DNA of 52,225 nt from Nitrospirota bacterium (GTDB taxonomy: Bacteria; Nitrospirota; Thermodesulfovibrionia; Thermodesulfovibrionales; JdFR-85). How positions within the stretch are numbered: position 1 is the first letter of the stretch; each line of letters opens with the position of its first letter. The DNA is taken from positions 1 through 52,225 of the forward strand of contig WGER01000022.1 of the NCBI GenBank assembly GCA_015492645.1. The letters are read 5' to 3'. The translations under genes were made by a program, and so were the position numbers. This document shows, one piece after another, positions 17,278 to 25,156 of the stretch. The notes beneath the pieces are model-generated. The model made no database searches. It was not told the DNA's origin and worked only from the letters and a program-made list of their open reading frames with translations.

Positions 17278-17283
17278 GTTTAA

Positions 17284-17312
17284 ATTATATCAAAAAAGTT
17301 TAATTATATCAA
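17284..17312 (-). promoter_or_regulatory. Strong promoter of the hybrid kinase, within a tandem repeat
   Basis: On the minus strand TTGATA (17312-17307), a 17-bp spacer and TATAAT (17289-17284) end 6 nt before the ATG, so the message should begin at or within a base or two of the start codon. The promoter is made of two near-identical 20-nt units (TTTTTTGATATAATT...AAAC) in tandem, the distal one supplying the -35. No Shine-Dalgarno is present. Confidence 0.7.
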
Positions 17313-17330
17313 AAAAATTTACACAAAAAA

Positions 17331-17360
17331 AATCTTTATACTTCGGAAAGTGTAAAGATT
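17331..17360 (-). terminator. Rho-independent terminator after the pseudouridine synthase gene
   Basis: Arms aatctttatac (17331-17341) and gtgtaaagatt (17350-17360) pair along 11 bp with one wobble and are followed on the minus strand by TTTTTTTTG. The stem overlaps the stop codon of the gene upstream. Confidence 0.8.
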
Positions 17361-18330
17361 AACCGCCCTCCTTACGGAGGAGTTCCAGGACCTCCTTCAT
17401 GTCCTCGAAGAGGGGGGCATGAAAAATGAGAGGCTCACCTGTAATGGGATGTCTGAAGCCGAGGGTCTCTGCGTGGAGCATCTGCCGTGGTATCCTCACC
17501 TTCCTTCCACCTACTGTGAGGGAGGTCTTCCTGCCATAGAGGCTGTCACCCAGGACAGGATGGCCTATGGAGGACATGTGGACCCTGATCTGGTGGGTCC
17601 TTCCAGTGGCGAGGGTCACCTTCAGGAGGCTCGCCTCACTGAAGACCTCAATCACCTGCCAGTAGGTCTTCGCCTCCCTTGGCGATGATGTAAGGGTGGA
17701 AAACTTCTTTCTGTGAGTCCTTGACCTCCCCAAGGGCTTATCTATAACCCCGGAGTCCCTTCCCATCCTGCCATGGACAAGGGCGAGGTAGTGGCGGGTG
17801 ATGCTCCTCTGTTTGAACTGGGCCACAAGACCGTAGTATGCCCTGTCATCAAGGGCGACCACCACCGCACCTGAGGTATCCCTGTCAAGCCTGTGGACTA
17901 CCCCGGGCCTGAGGGGACCGCCCACTGTGGCCACCCTGCCCGTGATATACAGTATGGCGTTCATGAGGGTTCCGTCTCTGTGTCCAAAGGAGGGGTACAT
18001 CACGAGTCCGGGCGGTTTGTTCACCACTATCAGGTACTCGTCCTGGTAGAGGACCTCCAGGGGTATCTGCTGCGGAAGGAGGGTGTCCTGCTGTTCTGGT
18101 GGTAGATAGACCTCTACGGTGTCTGCAGGTCTCAACCTGTGGCCTGCCTTTACCAACTGTCCGTTCACCTTGACATACCCATCCCTGATTAGTTTCTGGA
18201 CAGAGGAACGGGTCCTGCCGAGCAGTTCGGTGAGGAAGAGGTCAAGTCTTCTGCCACTGTGCCTTGAAATCACATCACCCTCAAAGGAAAGACGTTCAGC
18301 CATCCCGTAGATATTATACCTCTTCTTCAT
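17359..18330 (-). CDS. rluD: RluD-family large-subunit pseudouridine synthase
   Basis: A 323-residue enzyme that isomerises uridine to pseudouridine in rRNA. An S4 domain covers about residues 25-85 (RLDLFLTELLGRTRSSVQKL), followed by the catalytic domain with the RluA-family motif HRLDRDTSG (catalytic Asp) and ATGRTHQIRVHM. The start may be the second Met (18303), since neither site has a strong ribosome site. It stands alone and ends in a terminator. Confidence 0.92.
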   Translation of the reverse strand: MKKRYNIYGMAERLSFEGDVISRHSGRRLDLFLTELLGRTRSSVQKLIRDGYVKVNGQLVKAGHRLRPADTVEVYLPPEQQDTLLPQQIPLEVLYQDEYLIVVNKPPGLVMYPSFGHRDGTLMNAILYITGRVATVGGPLRPGVVHRLDRDTSGAVVVALDDRAYYGLVAQFKQRSITRHYLALVHGRMGRDSGVIDKPLGRSRTHRKKFSTLTSSPREAKTYWQVIEVFSEASLLKVTLATGRTHQIRVHMSSIGHPVLGDSLYGRKTSLTVGGRKVRIPRQMLHAETLGFRHPITGEPLIFHAPLFEDMKEVLELLRKEGG

Positions 18331-18376
18331 TCAGGTCTGTCCCCATTCACTGGCAACAATGGTTGAAGAGAGATGG

Positions 18377-18410
18377 CAGTTATGCAAAGGATTTTGCAGT
18401 TCTGCAAAGG
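18377..18410 (+). promoter_or_regulatory. Direct repeat upstream of the nucleotidyltransferase gene
   Basis: cagttatgcaaagg (18377-18390) and cagttctgcaaagg (18397-18410) match at 13 of 14 bases and are exactly 20 bp apart, two helical turns. They fall about 66-99 bp before the start predicted from the sigma-54-like element, where enhancer sites often lie. Confidence 0.45.
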
Positions 18411-18448
18411 CCATTGAAAAAATATCCTTTAAAGCCAGCAAGTTGTTT

Positions 18449-18465
18449 CTGGAACAATTTTTGCT
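18449..18465 (+). promoter_or_regulatory. Sigma-54-like -24/-12 promoter
   Basis: CTGGAACAATTTTTGCT keeps the GG and GC doublets with the required 10 bp between them and matches the YTGGCACrNNNTTGCW style consensus closely. Transcription would begin near 18476, only about two bases before the ATG, which is odd and lowers my trust. Confidence 0.45.
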
Positions 18466-18477
18466 AATAAGAGGGTG

Positions 18478-19686
18478 ATGAACAGGACTGAACATGATAA
18501 ACTCAGACTGGGGGTAAGGTGGGGGGCTCTGGGTGGCCTCTTCCTCTTCTTCTTTTTCGGTCTGATACCAGGGTTTTACTTTGGCAGTTATACGACCCTG
18601 GTGATCCTGACCAGATTATCGGGTGTACCTGTTGAGCCAACCCCCCTCGTAAGGGTCATTATCATTATAGGCTCTGCACTTGGTATCCTGAGCATGGCCT
18701 CTTTATTTGTTGTTGTTGGCTCACTAACAGGTCTCGTTATAACAAGGCTGTACCTCTTCTTAAAGGTCCTGAGGCCTGTCGAGCCAAAGGTACTGAAGAG
18801 AGACATCACGCTGACGGAAAGGGAAAGAGAGGAGATACTGAACAGGCTCTCCTTCCTTGAACCTCGTCTGTCAGATATCCATTCCATAGTCCTAGTCGGA
18901 AGCAGGATATATGGCCTCTCGGAGGATAACTCAGACACAGATGTGGTGGTGATCTGTAAGGAGGGCAGGTGTGACGAGGTGAGAGAACTGATATTCGGAC
19001 ACGAGATAGACAAAAGACTCAGAGGCGAAAAGGATGATATGGAGTTCACCATAATAGGCCCCAAGTATACAGAATCGCTCTTCAGGATGGGGTCTCCCTT
19101 CTCCCACTCACTCAGATATGGTCTTGTATTGAGAGACGATGGATATCTGAGGGGATTACTGCAGGAGAAACACCCTGCCACACCGACACGGCAGTATCTT
19201 TTAAAGGTTATATACGAGTATATATCTGTACAATACTACGGTTCTATTACGGAGATAGAGAGAGGGATAAGAAAGAGGCACTGTAGTACTCAGTGCTGCG
19301 AGCAGAGGCCTGAAGGGTGTGATGGTCTGCCCTCAGCAGATGCGTTCAGGAGGACTCTCCTGAGAATGCTCTATGCGACTGTCCCCAGAAGGGGGTACAT
19401 CCCGCTCTGCAAGAGGGACCTCCTTGAATGTGTCCGTATACTCTATGGTGAGAGGGCCTTCAGGGTGGTACAGGAGCATATAAGGGCGATGAAGCAGGAC
19501 TCCAAGCCTCTGTATTATAATGAATATATGGAGGCAAAGCCATTCTACACTTCACTATTCCGTGAGGTTATCACCTTGGCAGGCCCTGACAGGGCTGTCA
19601 CCTCTGTCCTGAAAGATGCTGTAAGGATGGTCAGGGGTGATTACGAGGGCATCCAGGACAGGGCATTCAGAGAGTGTGTTATCTAA
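18478..19686 (+). CDS. Membrane-anchored nucleotidyltransferase-fold protein
   Basis: A 402-residue protein. Two membrane helices (about residues 16-45 and 58-90) precede a cytosolic domain with the polymerase-beta nucleotidyltransferase motif GSRIYGLSEDNSDTDVVVI (about 141-159), where the SDTD pair binds metal. A further acidic site may be DDMEFTIIG. A Cys cluster (HCSTQCCEQRPEGC, about 276-289) and a helical C-terminus follow. I do not recognise a named family. It is joined with no gap to a phosphatase gene, suggesting opposed transfer and removal of a group. The ATG at 18478 is preferred to the GTG one codon earlier. Confidence 0.75.
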   Translation: MNRTEHDKLRLGVRWGALGGLFLFFFFGLIPGFYFGSYTTLVILTRLSGVPVEPTPLVRVIIIIGSALGILSMASLFVVVGSLTGLVITRLYLFLKVLRPVEPKVLKRDITLTEREREEILNRLSFLEPRLSDIHSIVLVGSRIYGLSEDNSDTDVVVICKEGRCDEVRELIFGHEIDKRLRGEKDDMEFTIIGPKYTESLFRMGSPFSHSLRYGLVLRDDGYLRGLLQEKHPATPTRQYLLKVIYEYISVQYYGSITEIERGIRKRHCSTQCCEQRPEGCDGLPSADAFRRTLLRMLYATVPRRGYIPLCKRDLLECVRILYGERAFRVVQEHIRAMKQDSKPLYYNEYMEAKPFYTSLFREVITLAGPDRAVTSVLKDAVRMVRGDYEGIQDRAFRECVI

Positions 19687-20445
19687 ATGTCGCGCAGGAC
19701 CCTGGTGATAGGTGACATCCACGGTCAATACAACGAGTTAATAAGACTGTTAGAGGAAGTCAGATTCTCTCCATCTGACAGACTGGTATTTCTCGGAGAC
19801 TACATAAACAGGGGACCGGGATCAAGGGATGTTATAGACCTCCTCCTCAGTCTTGAGGGTGAACATGTATTTCTGAGGGGGAACCACGAAGAGGTTGTAT
19901 TGAGACTCCTTTCAGGAGAGCCGGAGTACTGGTATACCTGGCTTGAGTACGGAGGCAGAGAGTGCCTGAAATCTTATGGTGTAAACCCCGATGGGATATA
20001 CTTCAATCACAATGGTTACTACCTTTACGATGACGGCACCACCGTGAGAGTCCTCACTCCTGAGGAGACAATCTCCCTCATGCACCGGATATTTCCTCCG
20101 GAGCACATAAGATTCTTCAACCGCACACTACCCTTTTACCATGAAGGGGGATTCTTCTTCTGTCATGCAGGGGTTGAAACAGGTCTTCCCCTCTCGGAGC
20201 AGGCGATCTATACGGATTACTTCCTCATCTGGGGGGATGAGGAGTTTCTCGGTGACGAGACAGACTATGGTGCCAGGATAATCTTCGGCCATTACCACTC
20301 AGAGGTCCCCCTTATTTCAGACAACAAGATAGGGCTTGCCCTTAATCGAGGTGTTGCGGCACTGGACCTTCAGGAGATGTTAATCATTGACTCTGACCGG
20401 AGGAGGGTGAAGATTGACTCCACTCTACCTTCAGGAAGACGCTAA
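19687..20445 (+). CDS. PPP-family metallophosphoesterase (serine/threonine or diadenosine phosphatase type)
   Basis: A 252-residue protein with the three PPP motifs: GDIHGQYNEL, LGDYINRGPGS (usual GDYVDRG) and LRGNHEE, then late histidines in FFCHAGV and IFGHYHSE. Such enzymes hydrolyse phosphoproteins or dinucleoside polyphosphates with two metals. Its ATG is the base after the stop of the nucleotidyltransferase gene. The 3' end overlaps the convergent kinase gene by 15 bp. Substrate unknown. Confidence 0.85.
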   Translation: MSRRTLVIGDIHGQYNELIRLLEEVRFSPSDRLVFLGDYINRGPGSRDVIDLLLSLEGEHVFLRGNHEEVVLRLLSGEPEYWYTWLEYGGRECLKSYGVNPDGIYFNHNGYYLYDDGTTVRVLTPEETISLMHRIFPPEHIRFFNRTLPFYHEGGFFFCHAGVETGLPLSEQAIYTDYFLIWGDEEFLGDETDYGARIIFGHYHSEVPLISDNKIGLALNRGVAALDLQEMLIIDSDRRRVKIDSTLPSGRR

Positions 20446-22032
20446 CGGTATTCTCACTTCAAATAGTGTCCCACCTGATGGGCCGTTTCTGACATCTATC
20501 TGACCACCGTGGACCTTTACTATTGTGTGAACAAGGGTAAGCCCCAGGCCCATACCCTTACCCACCTCCTTGGTGGTGAAGAAGGGCTCAAATATGTGGG
20601 GTATATGGGCCTCAGGAATACCTGGACCTGAGTCAGAAACCGTGAGGAATGCGTCTGCCCCCTCCTTGCTGAGAGTGATCCAAATCTCTCCCCTCTGTCC
20701 TACAGCATCCCTGGCATTTCTGAGCAGATGGAGTGTCATCTGTCTGAGGTGGCCCCTGTCACCCATAATCTGGGCGGTCCGCAGATCTCTATGCAGGATC
20801 ACCCCGGCTGGTAGCCCCTCTATCCTTATCTCCCTGATCGCCTCCTCCACCACATCCCTCAGGTCTAACCTCTCCATCACCATCTCTGCACTCACCGTGG
20901 TCTGGAACAGCCTCCTGATCACCTGTCCCGTCCTCATCGCTGCCATGTATATCCTTTCCAGTTTCTCCTTCACCCCTTCAGAAAGGTCCTCACCCCTCAG
21001 CATCTCTGCATACCCAACCACCACAGAGAGGGGATTGTTCAATTCATGGGCGATCCCTGAGAGCATCCTGTTCAGGGCAAGGAGTTTCTCTGTCTGTGCC
21101 CTCCTCTGCTCCAGTTCCCTCAGGGGCGTAATGTCTCTTGCAACCACCACAGTACCCACCACCTCCATATCAGCACCCATCACCGGGTAACTGGATACCC
21201 TGTACTCCTTGTCACCCCTGAGTATCACATTTTCGGAGAGCGTCTCCTTCACCCCATTCTCACCAAACACCTCTCTAAACCTCCTGTTTGCCACCAGTAC
21301 TCTTCCGGTGGTATCAATCAGGGCTATCGGGTCCTCTATCACATCAAAGGTCCTCTGCCACTGTTCGGCCCAGTTTCTCAGTTTCTCCTCCCTTATCCTC
21401 ACCTCTCTCTGGAGCATTAGAAGGGCCTCGCCAACCTGTCTGAACTCGTCCTTAAAGGCAGAGAGGTCCAGGTCTTCTCCCTGCAGGACCTTTCTGGTGG
21501 ACTCAACTGTCATATCTATGCTCTGCATCGCCCTTCTGAATATGATTGCACTGAAAAGTAACAGGACGAGAAGCAGAAGGAAGAGCCAACCGAGGAAGAC
21601 CCACTCCGTTCGTCTTATTCTGTAATTCACCTGTCTTGAGACTGAGGAAAAGAAGCCGGTGCCAGACAGTGCAACCCTCGCCACCTCCTCCTGTAGTTGT
21701 TGCAATGGGTCACCTCCACCTGCATCCTCCACCCTTTTCAGCAGATCCCTTATCTCTTCGATCCTCGCCTTGTGTTCGCCACCCACATGGCAGCCCTCGC
21801 ATCTCTGGAGCAACTGTCTGATCTGAGCGAGACCATCGGACAGGGGCACCTCAGACTTTATGATTGAATCGGTGAGTTTATAGATCTGGCCTCTCAACAT
21901 CAGGCTCTCTGATGCCCTGTCAATCATATCGAGCGAGGTTGCTGCCCTGTTCAGAAAGTAGATGCTCACCAGAAAGCCCGCAGTTGAGACGACAAACACG
22001 AGCAGCAACATATAATACAGATATCGCCTCAT
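20431..22032 (-). CDS. Sensor histidine kinase with c-type heme motif in the periplasmic domain
   Basis: A 533-residue membrane kinase. TM1 at about 7-27 and TM2 at about 144-166 bound a periplasmic stretch containing CEGCH (C78, C81, H82), the covalent heme attachment motif. Then come a HAMP-like linker, a PAS unit (about 222-300), the H-box SGIAHELNNPL (H329) and an ATPase with LLRNARDAV, DSGPGIP and GMGLGL. A c-heme there suggests sensing of redox state, O2, NO or CO. No response regulator is adjacent; the orphan receiver-HTH at 12957 is a possible but untested partner. Confidence 0.9.
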   Translation of the reverse strand: MRRYLYYMLLLVFVVSTAGFLVSIYFLNRAATSLDMIDRASESLMLRGQIYKLTDSIIKSEVPLSDGLAQIRQLLQRCEGCHVGGEHKARIEEIRDLLKRVEDAGGGDPLQQLQEEVARVALSGTGFFSSVSRQVNYRIRRTEWVFLGWLFLLLLVLLLFSAIIFRRAMQSIDMTVESTRKVLQGEDLDLSAFKDEFRQVGEALLMLQREVRIREEKLRNWAEQWQRTFDVIEDPIALIDTTGRVLVANRRFREVFGENGVKETLSENVILRGDKEYRVSSYPVMGADMEVVGTVVVARDITPLRELEQRRAQTEKLLALNRMLSGIAHELNNPLSVVVGYAEMLRGEDLSEGVKEKLERIYMAAMRTGQVIRRLFQTTVSAEMVMERLDLRDVVEEAIREIRIEGLPAGVILHRDLRTAQIMGDRGHLRQMTLHLLRNARDAVGQRGEIWITLSKEGADAFLTVSDSGPGIPEAHIPHIFEPFFTTKEVGKGMGLGLTLVHTIVKVHGGQIDVRNGPSGGTLFEVRIPLASS

Positions 22033-22207
22033 AATTAATTATAACAGACGCATCTATCCATAATAGGGTTAATTCCGAATTTACCGTTAGACTTTCGGTC
22101 ACATCTGTCCAAAATAGGATTGAGGCACAGGCGGTATGCCTCAGAGACAAAATTAGACTGACCTGTTTCAGCTAAAGTCGACACTTTTAGGCATCGATGA
22201 CAGGTAA
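22033..22207. other. Intergenic region between heme kinase and nucleotidyltransferase remnant
   Basis: No gene. It holds the kinase promoter and a perfect 7-bp hairpin (tgaggca 22121-22127, tgcctca 22137-22143). Confidence 0.4.
22038..22046 (-). promoter_or_regulatory. Extended -10 element of the heme kinase gene
   Basis: TGTTATAAT on the minus strand ends 5 nt before the ATG at 22032. There is no Shine-Dalgarno, so the transcript is probably leaderless. Confidence 0.5.
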
Positions 22208-22448
22208 TTAATTGTTGAAAATAGGCACATAGATGTTTATGTCACTCACCCTGTCTGTCTGAAAGGAGTGAGAAAACATTGCACGAAGTTGTATCATTTC
22301 TTCTTCTGAGAGTGGATGTCCACCGAAAAGGCCAATGTCATAATCGCTTGAGGCGACTGCATGGCCTTTCGCCTTTGGCCCTTGAACCAAATAGAACGAT
22401 CAGTTTGAGGTCAAACCTTTTGGCCAGTTTTTCTCACTCCTCCTTCAT
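22208..22448 (-). pseudogene. MNT-type nucleotidyltransferase remnant
   Basis: From ATG 22448 the frame reads MKEE, stop, EKLAKRFDLKLIVLFGSRAKG, then shifts frame into HAVASSDYDIGLFGGHPLS and on to 22208. Joined up, this is the start of a minimal nucleotidyltransferase (GSxxxG...SDxD), the kind paired with HEPN toxins. The early TGA replaces a probable Trp codon, and an extra stretch in the active-site loop causes the frameshift. Two separate lesions make a true pseudogene likelier than a sequencing slip. Confidence 0.75.
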
Positions 22449-22474
22449 CTTAAAATTTTACCATAACGAGGGGT

Positions 22475-22480
22475 TATAAT
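22475..22480 (+). promoter_or_regulatory. -10 element directly upstream of the 22490 gene
   Basis: A perfect TATAAT ends 9 nt before the ATG at 22490. There is no Shine-Dalgarno, so a nearly leaderless message is expected. No good -35 is seen. Confidence 0.45.
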
Positions 22481-22489
22481 ATAAAAACA

Positions 22490-22939
22490 ATGGGGATAAA
22501 CTTAGTGGTTATCATTGAAAATTCCAAAAAGATAAGCCTTGAGGAATTCAAGGAGGGTCTCCTTAATGACCAGTGGGGTAAATACGGATGGGCCTGGCCT
22601 GAAGACGACGATGTATGGGAAGAGTTCAGGTGGAAGAAAAAGAGATACTTTACATGGATATTCTCTCCAAGAGCACCCTATATAGATATCTATGGCACCG
22701 ATTCTGATAGTGCCGAGGAAAACCCCTATCGGTTGCTGTTTTTTAAGGTTATGAGGATTGCAGAAAAACTGGCAGGTGGACCTGTATATGTCGGCATAGA
22801 TATGTTCCACTGTAGGTTACCTGATGATTGTCCCCATGGGAAATTCTCCCTTCCTCCTGAACTTGACTTTTACTGGGAAGAATGGCGAGAAGTTGCTGAC
22901 CGATTTGACCCACCTGAAGGGACGAACTTTGTTTATTAG
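22490..22939 (+). CDS. Hypothetical protein, 149 residues
   Basis: I do not recognise it. The protein is soluble and acidic, with many aromatic residues (WGKYGWAWPEDDDVWEEF; FYWEEWREVADRF) and a mixed alpha/beta pattern. Codon use (ATA, AGG/AGA) is like its neighbours. It sits in a region of decayed genes between a nucleotidyltransferase remnant and frameshifted unknown genes. TATAAT close to the ATG supports expression. Confidence 0.6.
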   Translation: MGINLVVIIENSKKISLEEFKEGLLNDQWGKYGWAWPEDDDVWEEFRWKKKRYFTWIFSPRAPYIDIYGTDSDSAEENPYRLLFFKVMRIAEKLAGGPVYVGIDMFHCRLPDDCPHGKFSLPPELDFYWEEWREVADRFDPPEGTNFVY

Positions 22940-22965
22940 GCCCTAAGCCATTTACTGGGGCTCCA

Positions 22966-23097
22966 TCATATGCCCAGCACGGCTTTCCTCTGGCTCTTGA
23001 AATCAATCACCCTGTGAAGCGTCATTGCCTCGTATTCAATTCTTTCTGCAGGGGCGCTTATCCTCAAAAATAATCTACCCGAAATGGGATTGTTTCC
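22966..23097 (-). pseudogene. C-terminal fragment of an unknown gene
   Basis: An open stretch without a usable start reads GRLFLRISAPAERIEYEA then MTLHRVIDFKSQRKAVLGI and a stop. It looks protein-like, and its first 20-odd bases (tcctcaaaaataatctaccYg on the plus strand) recur at 1557-1580. It may be the tail of a lost gene. I cannot name the family. Confidence 0.25.
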
Positions 23098-23103
23098 TCA
23101 AAA

Positions 23104-23528
23104 TTGACAAAAAAGAGCAACCATCCTGTATCACATGTAGTGTTTACCCAAAAACACAAAGAAATTGTCCCCCCAGGACAATCCTTACAGTTCATCATTG
23201 AAGAAGTCCATAAAGGTGGAGGTGTGGTCCGAGAATTAGATAGAGCCTGGGTATGTAGAGAGGAGCTTTTATACACCTTAATGGCCACAGAGAGAATAAG
23301 AGAGGAGGGCAGTGTAAAGAGGAGATATGAGGTTGAGATATCGCTTCAGAGGGTGTTGAGGCTTGATGCTGTGCCAGAGGAGACGAAGGCTGCTCTGGTA
23401 TCCCTGAACAGAAAATTGACCTTGTTGAGTTGACTTATGAGATATGGTCCTTAGAGGCTGCCTTAGAGGAAATCTATGAGAAAAACTCAGAAAGAGGAAC
23501 TCCTATTAATAATTTCTGGCAATTCTAA
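23104..23528 (+). pseudogene. Unknown gene with a frameshift
   Basis: The first frame (TTG start) runs about 100 residues, to ...RVLRLDAVPEETKAAL, and stops at 23433. A shifted frame continues without a break as EQKIDLVELTYEIWSLEAAL and ends NNFWQF at 23528. The join at about 23395-23410 looks like one protein of about 140 residues. It could be a pseudogene or an assembly indel. No family recognised. Confidence 0.45.
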
Positions 23529-23554
23529 TTTTGAGGAAAGACGGAGAAGCCACC

Positions 23555-24790
23555 TCATAAACCCTCTTGAACCACACAATCTACAGGTATTGCATGCACA
23601 TTGTTCTTTAAAGGCAGGATGTCACTGCAAAGACATATCAGGCAGCCTGCCTCTGTCTTCAGGTTCAACCTCTTCAATGAGTCAAAGGTCTTTACCATAT
23701 CCCTGTTTGGTGAGGCGGTCTTCTTGATCTCCACTGGATATACCCTGCCGTCTTTAAAAATGAGCAGGTCAATTTCTTTTCTGTCTCTGTCGTGATAATA
23801 ATAAAAAGAGGGTTCAATGCCGTTATGAAGATAGCTCTTAAGGATTTCTGTAAATACCCATGTCTCAAACACTGCCCCTGAAAGTGCCCCTGCCTCAAGG
23901 GTTTCCGGACTGCTCCATTCAGTAAGCCAGGCACACAAGCCTGTATCAAGAAAGTATAGTTTCGGGGTTTTTACAAGTCTCTTACTAAGATTTGTATGAA
24001 ATGGCTGAAGAAGATACACCAACCCAGATGCCTGAAGAACTGAAAGCCACTTCTTTGCAGTATTTGGTGAAATGTCAGCGTCTCTTGCCAGTTCTGATAG
24101 GTTCAGCAACTGGGCTGTTCGGGCTGCAGTAGCCTTCAAAAACCTCATAAAACTCATCCTGTTAACTACATTTATTATCTCTGCCACATCTCTCTGAAGA
24201 TAGGTCTGCACATAGGACGAATAAAAAAGACCCCAATCCGTTTCAGGCTCTGCATGAAGAGCCGGAAAAGAACCTCTAAAAATATAAGTGTAAATGTCCA
24301 TAAGGGAAAGTCTGTTCTTAGCAGAATATCTGGAGGTGATTTTCTGAGGTGGCAAAAAGGGTTTTACCTTAGCACCCTCGCCCTTTGATTCCATGAAAGA
24401 GAATCCCATAAGATTAAGTATGGCTACTCTGCCTGCAAGAGATTCTGTAATGCCCTTCATGATAAGGAAATGCTGAGACCCTGTAAGCCAGAACAGGTTC
24501 TTTTTCCGGGTCCTGTCAACTATCATCTTAATGTAGGGCAGCAGTTCTGGTGCATATTGTATCTCATCAATTATAAGAGGGGGACGGTATCGCTGTAGAA
24601 ACAATGCAGGCTCAGTCTTTGCAAGTTGAAGCACCACAGGGTCATCAAGCGTAATGTATTGTCTTTCTGGCTCGGCAATATTCTTAAGAAGTGTGGTCTT
24701 TCCGACCTGTCTGGCACCGGTTAGAAGTATAACAGGAAAGTGTCTTGCCGCCTTCCCTATAAACTTTTCTATGGTTCTTGGCAGATACAT
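23555..24790 (-). CDS. AAA ATPase with DUF4143 C-terminal domain
   Basis: A 411-residue protein of a common family of unknown role. Residues about 20-130 are an AAA unit with Walker A (LTGARQVGKTTLL), Walker B (PPLIIDEIQY) and sensor-like LFWLTGSQHF. Residues about 200-400 hold the DUF4143 part with a PD-(D/E)xK-like pattern: EIDLLIF then VYPVEIKKT. The family spreads horizontally and fits this accessory stretch. A -10 and an inverted repeat lie just upstream. Confidence 0.88.
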   Translation of the reverse strand: MYLPRTIEKFIGKAARHFPVILLTGARQVGKTTLLKNIAEPERQYITLDDPVVLQLAKTEPALFLQRYRPPLIIDEIQYAPELLPYIKMIVDRTRKKNLFWLTGSQHFLIMKGITESLAGRVAILNLMGFSFMESKGEGAKVKPFLPPQKITSRYSAKNRLSLMDIYTYIFRGSFPALHAEPETDWGLFYSSYVQTYLQRDVAEIINVVNRMSFMRFLKATAARTAQLLNLSELARDADISPNTAKKWLSVLQASGLVYLLQPFHTNLSKRLVKTPKLYFLDTGLCAWLTEWSSPETLEAGALSGAVFETWVFTEILKSYLHNGIEPSFYYYHDRDRKEIDLLIFKDGRVYPVEIKKTASPNRDMVKTFDSLKRLNLKTEAGCLICLCSDILPLKNNVHAIPVDCVVQEGL

Positions 24791-24792
24791 AT

Positions 24793-24825
24793 CGGCTATT
24801 TTGCATTATAATTTAAAAACAGCCG
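24793..24825 (-). promoter_or_regulatory. Promoter with overlapping inverted repeat for the DUF4143 ATPase
   Basis: On the minus strand TATAAT (24810-24805) ends 14 nt before the ATG. It is enclosed by an inverted repeat, cggctatttt (24793-24802) and aaaacagccg (24816-24825), 9 of 10 bases matching. That layout suits a repressor that blocks the -10. No Shine-Dalgarno is seen. Confidence 0.45.
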
Positions 24826-25156
24826 AAAAGTAAAGCCTCGCCTTTCCTCAAAATCGAAAAAAGGTGAAAAAAACTGAGGAGAATGGCCAACGGAGGTGTA
24901 GGTTGAAGATCTTGCCTGTCTGACAAAAGATTTTTTGATAGGGACTTCCTCCTTGCCTATTTGTTATTCAACTGGCAAAAGGCAAAACCGGACCCTATTG
25001 TTTAGATACTCAAAACGATTTGAATTTACTTAGTTTTATATTTAAAATCTACATGGAGTTCTTGACATGACCAGATATGAAATTATATGTTTTATTGTGT
25101 TGTTTATTGCAGATTTTTTTCGAACTACGGCAAATCTCATTAATAGGGGAGTTATA
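24826..25156. other. Intergenic region before the frameshifted membrane-anchored gene
   Basis: About 330 bases with no supported gene. ggaggtgtaggt (about 24893-24904) resembles, in reverse, sequence flanking repeat copy 2 (12450-12461), and cttgcctgtctgac echoes the element's arm, but the match is too short to call a copy. Confidence 0.3.

Noticed and set aside
18377-18400. Alternative sigma-54 site tggcagttatgca
   Set aside because: GG and GC doublets are 7 bp apart instead of 10.
22208-22448. UGA in the nucleotidyltransferase remnant read as selenocysteine
   Set aside because: The TGA sits after MKEE where a Trp is likely, and a frameshift follows in the active-site loop, so it is a decayed gene.
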